NCBI GenBank assembly: GCA_007922225.1
Contig: ML679970.1
Location: 25,846,631 to 25,910,630, forward strand
Direction of reading: 5' to 3'
Origin: Emydura subglobosa
Taxonomy: Eukaryota > Chordata > Testudines > Chelidae
DNA length: 64,000 bases
The stretch's first letter is position 1; every line of letters starts with the position of its first letter. Shown here one piece after another: positions 51,663 to 62,660 of the stretch. The position numbers and the translations under genes are program-made. The notes under the pieces were generated by a model. It saw nothing but the letters and a program-made list of their open reading frames with translations. It was not told the DNA's origin and ran no database searches.

Positions 51663-54600
51663 GTAAGTCTCGTGTTTGCATTGCTTCTTGTGTGAGCAGT
51701 TATGATTATCTTTGCATAAAATGGATGAAATCCACAAACGTCAGCGCTCTGAACTAAACATTTGGAGTGTTGTATATAGTTTTGCCCACTAGAGGTAAAG
51801 TCTAAATTCTAAATACTAGAGGTATTCTAAATTCAAGAGAGAAAACTTCTATAGAACCTACACTATATATCACTCATTGACTAACATTACAGATGTAGGG
51901 TGAGTAAACATACGAAAGATTATGGTATTATAATAAATTAGTAAATAAAATAGCAAGAAAATTGAAAGTACTTTTAACTGCCTTAAAATGCATTTAAAAA
52001 AATCTAATTTTAAAAATAAAACCTACAACTTTCCATATTGAGTCACAAGAAGGAAATTAATGTTGTTTTGGAGATGGGGCCAGGTTGGGTGTGTATTGTT
52101 TTCCTTATTAATTTTTGGAAATCCCAACAAAATCGGGGTTGGAGGTATTATACATGCTTCGACATTGACAAGGGACATTAGTTCCTAAAGGCGGAATTAC
52201 TAGAAGGTTCAAAAAGAGAATTCTTACAGTAATTCATGTAAGTTTGTAAAAGGTCTACAAAAAGAAACCTATACTTCAGTTATGGAAGAGAATATCTGAG
52301 TGCTGTCTAGCCACATTCCCTGTTAGATGTGAATCCAAAAAAAAAATGTATTTTCAGAATAGTTTCAATGTTACCCTTTCTCTGTGGCATGATAAACTCA
52401 ACCTGATCTGCTCTTCAATACCACTTTTAAAATTAACTGTAAAATGTAGCTTTTCAAAACAAATGTGAAGATATTAGATGGTCTCTCTGTGAGTTGTACA
52501 TGACATGGCGGTATGTGTGTGTAGGAGGAAGTGAAACTTGTCCCTAAAAAGGGAGCAAGTGGAAGTTGCCCTTGCATGGCTGGGTTTTAAGGAGAAACCA
52601 TTAAATGTTCCATTGAGGTCCTCTGGTTTTAGTTAGTCCCTTACCATATCACAGAGATGAGTGGGGTTGGCTGGTACCATGTTGTGAGGTGAGCTAGCCA
52701 TTCTTGCAGCCCCTGCAAACATGCTCTTGTGAGAGCACCAGGATAAAAGAATGTATGCAAGTTTGCTATTTTTTTTCACTTTTTGTTATATTTTCTGAAA
52801 ACAGGCAGAATGTATCCATTATGAAACTTCTTACTTCCTAACATAACTTGTCCAAAGCAATATTGTATACATAATAATAAAATTTCTTGTAGTCTCTACA
52901 TTTTTCCCATTATACTGAATTTTTGTCTAGTTCAGTAGCTACTTCCATGGCTATCCATAAGGGAAAAAACATAAAACCAGGAAGATTCAATATTTGCAAT
53001 ATTTTTATCTACAAAAGGATAGTACAGTTCAGCTATAATGGCATATCATTCTTATTGGGTAATGGGAGGATTCTCTTATCTTGTTGAACCCTCTTCTTTG
53101 ATATATACTTTAACTTTAGCAGAAATGTAGTCATTTTCTACATCACTTCTGCATTTTTCTAGTTCAGGGTTTCCCAAACTCTGGGTTGCATAGGATATCC
53201 AGGGTGTTGCAGGAGATCATGCAGAAAATATGGAGGAAGGGGCATGGTGGGGGTGAGGTTCAGTACAGCTAAAAGATATAAAAATAGATACACACCATAA
53301 AATCCTTTAATTATTTGTTCTTTGATGGCCACCACATTGTTATAACCTGAGGAACCAGCCTTACGGGTGGGTCATCATCAGCTGGATAAATGTTTTTACA
53401 AGCATTACTGTGTTTGTTCAGTTGAGAATATATGGTAAAAGGAACTCCCACAGACACACACACACACGTCAGGTAGCCTGTTCCGACGACAGCCAAAACT
53501 TCAGACCATTTCATACCCAGACAAATTCTTGCTACTAAGAAAATGCCTGACAATCTATGCCAGGTTCTTCATGATGCAGTTAAGTTGTGAAATTCATTTA
53601 AAGGCCATCCAAAGAATTCTTGACTTCTTGTGTTGCTCTGTGATGACATAGGTTTCCTTCACCTGCAACCTTCTTTCATATGGAGTTAAAGTGACTAACT
53701 CAACTCTTTTCCTGAATGATCTGCAATCTCCCTTGTTGACTCTTCTAATAACTTGCCTTGGGAGGCACGCTGAGGCTCCCTTGCTGACATCTGGTCAGGT
53801 TGATATTGCAAAATATTTTAGACCTGAAGCTCTGAAAAAGTTTGGGGCAGCCCCTGTTCTAGCCTGTTCAGAGATTGCTTATTCTTTAATTCAGGTATTT
53901 TATAAATATACAAAATCCTTACCCATTTTATAGTTCATGCATTGTATTTGAGTTAACTTTTGAAATATTGAACATAATAATTCAACAAGCTCTGCACAAA
54001 ACAGCAAACTTTCACAAGATATAAAATTGTCTGACTGTTACAGGATATTCAAAATTTTGCAGAATGTTATAGTATTTTTGAAGCTTAAAAGATGATGATT
54101 TGGTCTGATCTTACATTTTTTTCTGACTACATACTTAACTCCGATAAACTCACTTCTTTGAGGTACCTTTTATAAAAGGCACTACGATAGTTAAAAATAA
54201 TAGCTCGATGAGATTAATTGCACCTGTCTGTGACCTTGTTGCCAATTTGAACTGGCAATTTACTGGGCATAAATATATATATTAAATACTCAATTTGCTT
54301 CCTGGTCCCTACTTGTAATTTATTTCTTGCTGTACTTTGGCAATTCCGTATCCCATGTCTTTGGATGCTTGTTTAGTGCTATTGAGTCTAAAAGCCCTAT
54401 AAATCACTTTCCTATCTGTTCATGTGATATTCAGAGAGAGGATGCGGAGATGATATAAATAATTCAGTATCTGCATACAACATGGTGTGTCAAGAAAAAA
54501 ATCTAGGTTTGACTCTCAGCTTCTGTTTTATCACTGTTCACTTACTGTCTTCCTTTGTGGTCTTGAATTATTGCTTATAATGAGATGAAACTCTCTATTC

Positions 54601-56146
54601 TATTAAAAACAGCTACAATGTTATTATAGGCAGCATCTGATTTTTAACAGGCAATGAGGTAAATCAGAGGTGAGATTGTTTTCTCAAAACATAATTGGGA
54701 GGTTAGTTTCTGAAAACTGAGCGGGGTTCACATCTGGGTCCCTTTTTATTCAGACCCATATAAAGCAAGCCCTATGCAGGAGGTGGAAGGATGGGGAAGA
54801 TGGAAGGTTTTAGATAAAGATATGGTAAAATCATACTCCTTTAATTTAAAACCCTTTTAACAATTATGGTTCAAGTCTCCTACTGTCCACTTTTGGTCCA
54901 GGTTTTAACTCCTCCTTGTTGCGGTAAGATATTTTCACTCCATATATGAGGTGACCACTGCCTTGGTTATTTCAAGTGTAAAAACAACAGCTGTAGAAAA
55001 AGAAGCTAGTTAACTATGCAGATATATTTTACAGGCTTCAGTAAACTTGAAAAGGCCTTTTTCAAGCCTTTAATATTTAACAAAACCATTATAAGCCTTA
55101 TTTCCGTTTGACAAAGATGTCGCTCTTGCCCAGTTCCCATAGTTGTGCAATTTTTCAGATTAGTCAGGCTTAATTCTCTGTATTATGAGCATTGACAAAG
55201 CAATGAATTGTGCTCCTAATCATTAAAAACTTGGACCAAGATGGCTGCTTATATAAAGCAGTTTTATTTCATCCAGTTATATTGGTGTTGAGTCCAGGTA
55301 TGTTAAGGCTTTCTGTTTGTACTAATAAAACCAGGAAAGAGCAGGATGTATTAAAATTGCTTAGAATTCAGTTGTAACTTCAGTGGAACTATTCTTGTGT
55401 AGTTTTACTGTGCTTCAGTGGCAAGCAATGTCTAAAATTGCCAGGCAAGTCAAAATCAACTTAATGATTTAAAGCAGTTTTTTAGGTGTGCCTAAATAAT
55501 GCTGTTTTACTTACTGTCTTGCAACAATTAATATACAGCAGTCAAAAAGCCATTATTTGTTTTCCTACAGTTTCCCCATTGGACATTTTCCCCTAATTTT
55601 TCTTGCTGTCAGTACTCCTCAACTAAGGTGGTACTACACAGTGAAATTGATTTTATATTGGCTAATGCATCGTAAATAATGTAACATTTCATAACTTATT
55701 TGAAATGGAAATGTGCAACACCCACTAATCAAAAGGGAGTTTAAATAATCATTAAAACCACTGTATTTCCAGAGGAATACATCCTGCAAGTGGCTGATAT
55801 CCCTCATCTCTCATTGAAGTCACAATCAGCTCACTATTCTTTCATGCTATAAAATCCATAGAACATCTGCAGTTCTCATCAATATTGTGACCTCTAAAGG
55901 GAATATCAGTGTGCCTAGCTCTGTACAAAATCCATAGGAGACTGTCTTCGTTTCTGGCTTGTGGGAGGAGAGATGAACCATTCATAGAAAATAGCATGTG
56001 TGTTATATAACTTATTTATATGTTGGAAATGGCTAGGGTTGTAAAAATGCCAGTTGCATAAACCCCACATAGACCTCCCTGTTAAATCATTATTTGAACA
56101 TTTTGTTTGATTTGTTAAGCTCTTAATAAAAAAATTGTTCTTTCAG
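51663..56146 (+). other. WNK2: WNK2 intron 7
   Basis: 4484 bp. It contains a 692-bp hAT element at 53165. The rest, 51.7-53.1 and 53.9-56.1 kb, holds nothing I can name. The acceptor is GTTCTTTCAG. Confidence 0.9.
53165..53856. mobile_element. 692-bp hAT-like element with 8-bp target duplication
   Basis: The left terminus CAGGGTTTCCCAAACTCTGG is inverted at the right terminus AAGTTTGGGGCAGCCCCTG. Flanks are TTCTAGTT (53157-53164) and TTCTAGCC (53857-53864), 6 of 8 matching. Inside, an 80-residue open frame on the - strand (53311-53553) and a + frame near 53691 show no domain I can name; a decayed transposase remnant is possible but unproven. A short CA run lies at 53453-53467. Confidence 0.75.
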
Positions 56147-56343
56147 CTGACAGCACATTTGACAGCGGTCAGGGGTCCACAGTTTATTCAGACTCCCAGA
56201 GCAGCCAGCAAAGTGTCATCTACTCATCTCTGCCTGATTCAATATCTCCTGCTATTCAACGGGTTTACAGTCCACCTCTAAGTGAGAGCCAGGCTTTGCC
56301 CCAAAGCCTTCAGCAGCTGGGGCATTACCAGCAGACTTCTGTA
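56147..56343 (+). CDS. WNK2: WNK2 exon 8: Ser/Gln-rich conserved linker
   Basis: 197 bp, from the second base of Ser to phase 0, donor GTAAGT. It encodes SDSTFDSGQGSTVYSDSQSS, conserved in WNK2, then QQSVIYSSLPDSISPAIQ and RVYSPPLSESQALPQ, ending QQLGHYQQTSV, which corresponds to the LGAYQQ part of mammalian WNK2. It carries many Ser-Pro and Ser/Gln positions, consistent with a disordered phosphorylated linker. Confidence 0.95.
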
Positions 56344-56773
56344 GTAAGTGTAATTTGTTTAACAATATTTAATATACCAGAGCATGTTTAATGACTCGCC
56401 TTATATTCTGCCGTGTGCGTGTGGGGGGGATCACCCTTTTTCTTCTCTCTCGATTTCTACCAGTACTGATTCATTTAATACATGTATTCATACTTTCACC
56501 TAAAAATGCGAAATGCTATCAAAATATGAAAATAATGCTAAATATGTTTTACTATCAAAAGATAGGACATTTAGAATTGTACTTCCTGTGCTCAAAGGAA
56601 TGGTTTACTGCTTGCTATAGTACTTTAATTTAAACATCATAAAGTGAGAATCCGTCTTCCTTTCATTTCACTGAGTTGTTTTTAGTAGCTTTGCCATGAT
56701 TAGACTTAACCTCATGAGCATATTTGTTTGAGAATTATTTTTTGTTTTTGTTTTTTGTTTGCTGTTAATATAG
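56344..56773 (+). other. WNK2: WNK2 intron before the large cassette exon
   Basis: A 430-bp intron, the shortest here. It has a T-rich tract (TTTTTGTTTTTGTTTTTTG) and ends GCTGTTAATATAG. Confidence 0.85.
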
Positions 56774-57793
56774 CCACATATTATTGTTCCTTCATTTGTT
56801 CAAGAGCCTCTTGGGTCCGATGTTTCTTCCTGTTGTGCTAAAGCTCGAGCATCTATTGAAGGTCTTTCTAGCTCTTTGCATAGATTTAATGTTGCACAGA
56901 GGCGAAGAAGCACTTCTGTTATTGAGGCTCCAAAATCTAACACTGGTAACCCAGACGGATATTCACACTTACTCTTGTGTTCATGTTATGATGACCTTGG
57001 CCAGCAAGAAATAATGGATTCATCACTGCAAGAACGGTTGTGTGCAATCGAACATAAACCTTCAGATCTCTCCAATGAAAGAATCAATATAGGCCTAGTG
57101 TGTCCTTCAGAAATTCCAGTGGCACACTGCTCCTGTGTTAGTCAATACTTATTACCCATGATTCACAGCACTCATTGCAATTATCGTCGCCATAGCGATT
57201 CAGTAGTGGCTTTGACTCCAAATGTTACGTCCTCTCTTCCAACAGAACTAATAGAGGAAAACATAAAAATCACACCTAATAGAGAAGAGGAAGCAAGTAA
57301 ATCACAGTTAGTGGCATTAGAGATCTCTGCAAATACCACTGAGTTAATGATCATTAAACACAGTTGTCAGGCATGCTTAGCCCATCTGCTTCATTCTGGA
57401 GAAGATCCAAAAATGTCAGTGCCCCTTAAGTGTTCTACAAATATACCTCACTGTCTCTGTAACAAACTAGAAAAAAGCTCAGTGTCTCTACCACTTCCTC
57501 AAGCGAGCGGGTCTTCTGGCAGAAGTTTAGACCTGCCTTTATTACATGAATCTTTGCAGCACATAATTAGTCAAAAGTCCTGTTCTACTCCGATGAGAAT
57601 TGGAAGAGTCACAGAAAAAGTCCTGCATTCTGAGTCCATCAGTTATGGGGAAGCCAACATGCCTGGACTACCTCCACCCTGCCATAAAGTTTGTGCTGGC
57701 AAAGCATCACTAACAGAGAAGAACAATCTGATGACTCCAGCTCTGCAGAGCAGTGGAAGCAACCTAGCTAGTAAAAACACCACCAGTGATGTG
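56774..57793 (+). CDS. WNK2: WNK2 large HSN2-position cassette exon (340 codons)
   Basis: 1020 bp open throughout, acceptor TTAATATAG with a long T-rich tract, donor GTAGGT, phase 0 at both ends. Exon 8 ends and exon 9 begins in phase 0, so it can be included or skipped without a frameshift. If translation ran on, TGA would follow at 57800. In WNK1 the nervous-system-specific HSN2 exon occupies the same place, between exons 8 and 9. Residue counts are within the exon. Residues 37-40 are RFNV, an R-F-x-V motif of the kind that docks the CCT domains of SPAK and OSR1. RRRSTS (43-48) and RRHSDS are basic phosphosite-like motifs. Cys pairs occur as CSC (69-71), HCSC, HSCQAC, HCLC and CHKVC. The remainder is Ser/Thr-rich and probably disordered. 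As I recall it, the canonical mammalian WNK2 protein lacks this part. Expression cannot be judged from DNA. Confidence 0.85.
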
Positions 57794-59059
57794 GTAGGTT
57801 GAATCCCTCATTTCATCCCTAGTTGGTTTAGAAGAAGAAAAACCAAATCCAAGAATGACAAGTGTCTCCTATTTGATCCAAAATTACCCAGATGCTTCAG
57901 AAATGTCACACTTACCCTGTTTCTCCCTTGTTTTCCAAAATGCCTGCAATAGAATATAAAGTGTATTTAGTTTGAATGGTCCTGTGAATGGCTTGAATCG
58001 TCGTTCTGTTTAACTGGAGGGGGGAGGGGGAATAATCTTTGGCCTCTGTAATAAGCTCTGTCAACTGTTGAAACCATCTGTTCTATGAATATAGTGGTGT
58101 TGGTTTCATCCTTTCTCATGTATTTTTCACATGAAAAAATAACAACTTTGACTGAATGTAGCAATACTTCTTCTGCAGAAGACTTATTAAATTGAACAGT
58201 GAAGTGTAGTGCCTTCGAGCAGACCCGCTCTTTTTATTGATTTCATTGGTACGGTCTCAGCAACTGGACTTGTGTGATCAGTTTTTCTTTATTGTGAAGG
58301 GTAAAACAGCAGAAGGTATTTCATTTAGTTTTATTTTTGTCATAAGCAGTAGTTTTCATAGATGTTTCACATCAACTTAATTTTTGACTGGATTTTTATA
58401 TGTTATTACATAGGTATAAACTGATACAAGCTTAAAGAGAAGACTTGATTTTTAAGCAGTGAATACTTCCTGATGTATTTAAGTAGGAAATTACTAAATA
58501 CAGCAAGAGGTGTAATTGGTGTTCCTTGCAGCAAATAGGGTTTTAAGTCTATTGCCCCTTTGTTTAATATACATTTAGGCTCTCTATATTAAGAATCTTA
58601 TTTTATTTTACTTCCATTGTCTGTCTTTAAAAAAAAAAAAAAAAAAAATCCTATGTCACTTTCCTGGCCTCCAATTTAAGTTAATTGCCTGGCAATAAAA
58701 GTTGTTTGTTGTTTTTAAGATATAAACTGGAGTTGACCTAGCTAGCTATTGGGGTTTTTTTAAGTGAGAGAGAGCACGTGTTTTCAGTGGCAGAAGAAGG
58801 AGCTTATCTGGGTTGCGACCCATTTCCAGTAAAAAGAAATACAATAGTTTGGTTTTCTTATCTCCCCTTGGAAAGCTGCCTTTTCCTGGATTTTTTTTTT
58901 TAAGATTACAGTAAATTTGACCTTCCTTTGCTTATGTTTTTTATTTCTCTTCTCTTGTTTTGAATTAAATACTTAGTGGCAAACGTTTTCTTAAAAATGA
59001 GTTGTAGACAACTTTTTATTGGTGTTTGTTCTAAAATAATTTATTTTTCATTCCTCTAG
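57794..59059 (+). other. WNK2: WNK2 intron after the cassette exon
   Basis: 1266 bp. It contains a run of 20 A at 58629-58648 and several T-rich tracts. The acceptor is CATTCCTCTAG. Confidence 0.85.
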
Positions 59060-59212
59060 CCTGGACTAACAGTGGTTCAGGCTCCACCTCCTGTTATCTC
59101 TCAGCGACCGCAACATTACCAAGAGCCAGCAATGACATTCCCAGTCATACAGCCAACCACAGTTGCTTCATTGCAGATGGGGCAATCTCAGCCTGTGTTA
59201 GCCAGCCAACAG
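59060..59212 (+). CDS. WNK2: WNK2 exon 9: start of Pro/Gln-rich region
   Basis: 153 bp, 51 codons, phase 0 on both sides, donor GTGAGA. It encodes PGLTVVQAPPPVISQRPQ, then HYQEPAMTFPVIQPTTV and LQMGQSQPVLASQQ. PGL-V and the H-x-x-x-PAM-F pattern align with the mammalian WNK2 segment that directly follows the LGAYQQ part, supporting that exon 8 joins exon 9 in the standard transcript and the large exon is optional. Being symmetric, this exon could itself be skipped. Confidence 0.9.
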
Positions 59213-59644
59213 GTGAGAAGCTAAACTATCTGACCCCATTTCTTCCCTTTCTTTTCTTGAAAATAATCTTTTTGCTAGCAAAAACACTATCCAAGATCAG
59301 TTTGAGGACTTCTGAGAGGTCAGGTCTGCTTGTTGAATAGAACTACTGTACTGAGAACTTGTTAAACCACCATTTAAATACAATAGTTAGGTTCAAAAGC
59401 AGGGTTTCAGAACTTTCTTAATATTCAGAAAGAAGTTAAATTCATGAATACGTCAATATTTGCACTCTCTTTCCCTGGCTCATCAGTGTCTTTTAGTGGT
59501 TGGAGGCTGTTCAGAGTAGACAGAACTTTGACATAAACCCTTTATCCATGGTAGTGGAGGGAATCCCAGTTTAATATCTGCTCTTAAATCACATTGTGAT
59601 TGGCTTGCTAAATAGAAAAACTGATTACTCTTCCTTGATGCTAG

Positions 59645-60207
59645 TAGCTCTCAACTTTTTCACCACTGTAACCCCATCTTGCTCAGAGCAATGGATCCTG
59701 GGCCCCATTTTGATGTGTGCTAGAAATACTATTCACATTAAGGAAATACTGTAGAAAACATATGCAGTTATAACAGCCTTTCTGTTAATATAGTTCATTG
59801 AGGTATATGAGCTTGTTCCCAGGTGCCTAGCACAGAGGCCTCATCCTCTTCACCTCCCTACAAGGAGACCATAAGGTACTTGGCAGGCGGTTGGAATCCA
59901 TCTTTCCTTATTTTCTCTTCCCAGGCAACTCTGGGCTGGCTGGGCACTAGCAGAAGGGTTGTTGGATAGAGGAAGAGAGACAGTCCCCTGGTAGTCAGGA
60001 AGGGTCACTGAGGGGGAAACTCTGCTCAGTCCCTCACTGTGGGAGAGTTGAACTGGAGCTGAAATAGGGATGCAGGAAACCTGAAGGAAAACCCAGACAG
60101 CTGTTTGCAGTATTTCACTTTCAAGATGGCAAATAGAGAGAGAAATAAATAAAAAGAGTTTGATTCGGTCAGTGAGCCCTAGCCCCATAGTTTGAGACCC
60201 TGACGTA
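59645..60207. repeat. Possible degraded hAT-like element
   Basis: The left part TAGCTCTCAACTTTTTCACC and the right part CCCCATAGTTTGAGACCCTG look like decayed hAT termini (compare the 'CTCAACTTTTT' and 'AGTTTGAGA' ends). There is no clear target duplication. Confidence 0.35.
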
Positions 60208-60603
60208 TCATGTTGTAGTTTCACTGTTTGTCGTCCAACATGTGCTAACCTGCTTGATGCGCTGATGTCTGCTCTACTACCTACAGGGGGATGCAGGTCT
60301 GTGCAAAGCATAACTTTTTCAAAATCTAAGGAAATGAACAACTTCGTTTTATTTTATTGTTAGCACTTTAGATGTGCATGACTTGCTAATAAATTAATGT
60401 CAGAAAAAGAAGCTTTTGTCTATTCTAAACTGTGCTCAGATCCTCAGGAGGATTTTAGAGCATCTTTTTCCAAAGGAGTAAGAGGGCCATAGGGCCACTT
60501 TGAATGTAGGAATAATCTATGTTTTTTAAAAGCATAGTACAGTATGTTCTTGATGCACTAAGTAACTTACTTTATTAAAGGGAGAATCTTGCGATCTCTA
60601 AAC

Positions 60604-60933
60604 CAGGGGTGCCCAGTCTACGGCCCATGGGCCGTATATGGCCCACTAGACCATTTCATAAGGCCTGTGGCCTGCTTCAACACAATATACTAATGACTGA
60701 TTCATTAGCATTTTGTCCTCATGTTTACATCAATTTAGTTTACATAAGTATATAAATAGACAATACTGTGCATAGAAGCAACCTATCTAAATACATATGA
60801 AACAAGCTGAACTTAAAATATAAATCAACACAGGTGACTTTAAATCTTATTAATACGTAGAATCTGTTTGGCTCACACAAGGTTGTGCTGAGATTTATGT
60901 GGCCCTTCTGTGTAATAAGGTTGGGCACCACTG
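60604..60933. mobile_element. Non-autonomous hAT element, 330 bp
   Basis: Left terminus CAGGGGTGCCCAGTCTACGG, right terminus AAGGTTGGGCACCACTG, which are inverted. Flanks CTCTAAAC and CTCTCTGG share only their first four bases, so the target duplication is decayed. GGCCGTATATGGCCCACTAG near the left end resembles the 40872 element's GGCCGTATGTGGCCCATGGG, but the interiors differ. Confidence 0.7.
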
Positions 60934-62441
60934 CTCTCTGGACAATCTCCAAAATGCTGAATCCTCCAGTGTTCGTTTATGATGCTCAGATAATTTGCTG
61001 CAATTTAATGCATAGTAAACGTATTTACAAAGCATCTGTTGAATGCTGGAAAGGTGAGAAAGTCACAAATGCTTCATTGCTTGGACAAGCATCCTGTACT
61101 AGCTCAGTATGTACCTCAGGCAATGCAAATGTCCCAGAGACCTGTCCTGATTCTGTGATTCTACCAAAAACTCAGCTTCTATGAACGCAGGCTATGATTT
61201 AAATGGGCCGATGAATGTTTATACTCTCTGTGCAGGGGGCAGAGGAACTTACTGTCTTACTAATAGATGTCTTTGTGTCTCACCTCACACCATTTAGGTT
61301 GTCAAAATATGTCCTATTTCTAACACTGACTTAGCTGGCATAGATGGGTGCTTACTTTTCTCATGAACTTAAAGCTATCAAGTTGAATTTCAAAATCTCT
61401 TTAGTCTTAGTAATATTCAGTGCTGGAATAGCTCAAATTTTGTTGTTGGCATGAAATAGTCTCCTCTTTCTGAAAGCACTCTCATAGAAAAAGCATAAGT
61501 TGATCTACCTGTTTAAAACCCATGATTTCTTGAAGTATTGTCGCATATCCCTTTTTTCTAATGGGCAAAATATTCTCATGTTCTCTCACTCAGCCAGAAA
61601 TGTTACTGCTTCTTGGACAGAATTGGGGCAAGCTTCAATTGCAGACATCTGTGTATTGGCCTCATGGGCTTTCTGCTGACACGTCAGAATTAGCAGATTT
61701 TTTCCACGTGCCAATCTTGCTTTGACTGTTCTGGATAAAGGTCTTTTTTTCACTTCCTAGGTCATTTTCCTTCTCTCTTTCTCCTCCTCTCAGGGAGGCA
61801 TGGCTGTTGTTTGAAATAGTAGTGTCACAGATAGAGCATGGGACTAAAATATAGTCAATCTTTGTTTTTCTAATGAATCTCACAATTTCCTTCTCTTCAC
61901 ATATGTAGATACATTGGCAGCTCACTTTGCACACTATATTAGGGAACAACATACTATGTAATATGCACTCAAGATGTATAGGGCAAAATCCATGCCTGAG
62001 AGGTGTCTGTTCGCTCATATGGAACTGCTCCAGGCATGAATTTGGCCCAAAGAATGCAATTCCAGGTCAAAATACACTTGTAAAAACCTGGGGGTTTTTT
62101 TGAAATTCAGAAACTAGCTCAACTAAACAGTGCCCTGTGAAGATGATGTAGCTGGCTTGTAGCTTTCACTGTAGGAACACTAGACCTTCACACCATGCAG
62201 GCGGAAGATGCAATTTGATGGCTATTTAGCATTATGTAATTGCAATGTACTGATTATAGGAACACTTATGTGAAGTATCTTGCTCCTGATTCACTCTGTC
62301 CAATAGCCTTATAAAAAGTTCATTTGTGAAATAGATAGTAAGTTATGTGAATAGTGGTTGCACACTGAATTACACTACACCCAAGACTTATTCTTTAAGC
62401 CTGCAATTCAGTAAAGCAATTAAACATATATTTTACATGTT

Positions 62442-62480
62442 AAACACGTGCTTAAGTTCTTTGCTGAATCAGGGCCTAAA
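62442..62480. repeat. Short repeat end, copy 3
   Basis: TAAACACGTGCTTAAGTTC followed by TTTGCTGAATCAGGGCCTAA matches the pieces at 30686 and 45646. Confidence 0.5.
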
Positions 62481-62559
62481 TTGCCAGCAAGATGAATGCT
62501 AAATGAGATGCTAAATGTGTTGTCATGTTTGGGGTTAGAATGCTAAAAGCTATTTGGGG

Positions 62560-62660
62560 GGGATTTTCAAAAACACCTGAGTGACTTGAGAGAGCAAGTC
62601 TCATTGAAAGCCAATGGACTTGTGCCTCAAAGTCATTTAGACCAGGTTGAAAATCCCACT
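62560..62660. repeat. Palindromic 'GGATTTTCAAAA' repeat
   Basis: It begins GGGGGGGATTTTCAAAAACA and ends TTGAAAATCCCACTC in inverted orientation. In between CTCATTGAAAGCCAATGGAC is itself partly palindromic. This is a common short reptile repeat. Confidence 0.6.

Noticed and set aside
60885..61184. 99-residue frame in intron 9
   Set aside because: It begins inside the hAT element at 60604-60933 and has no protein-like features afterwards.
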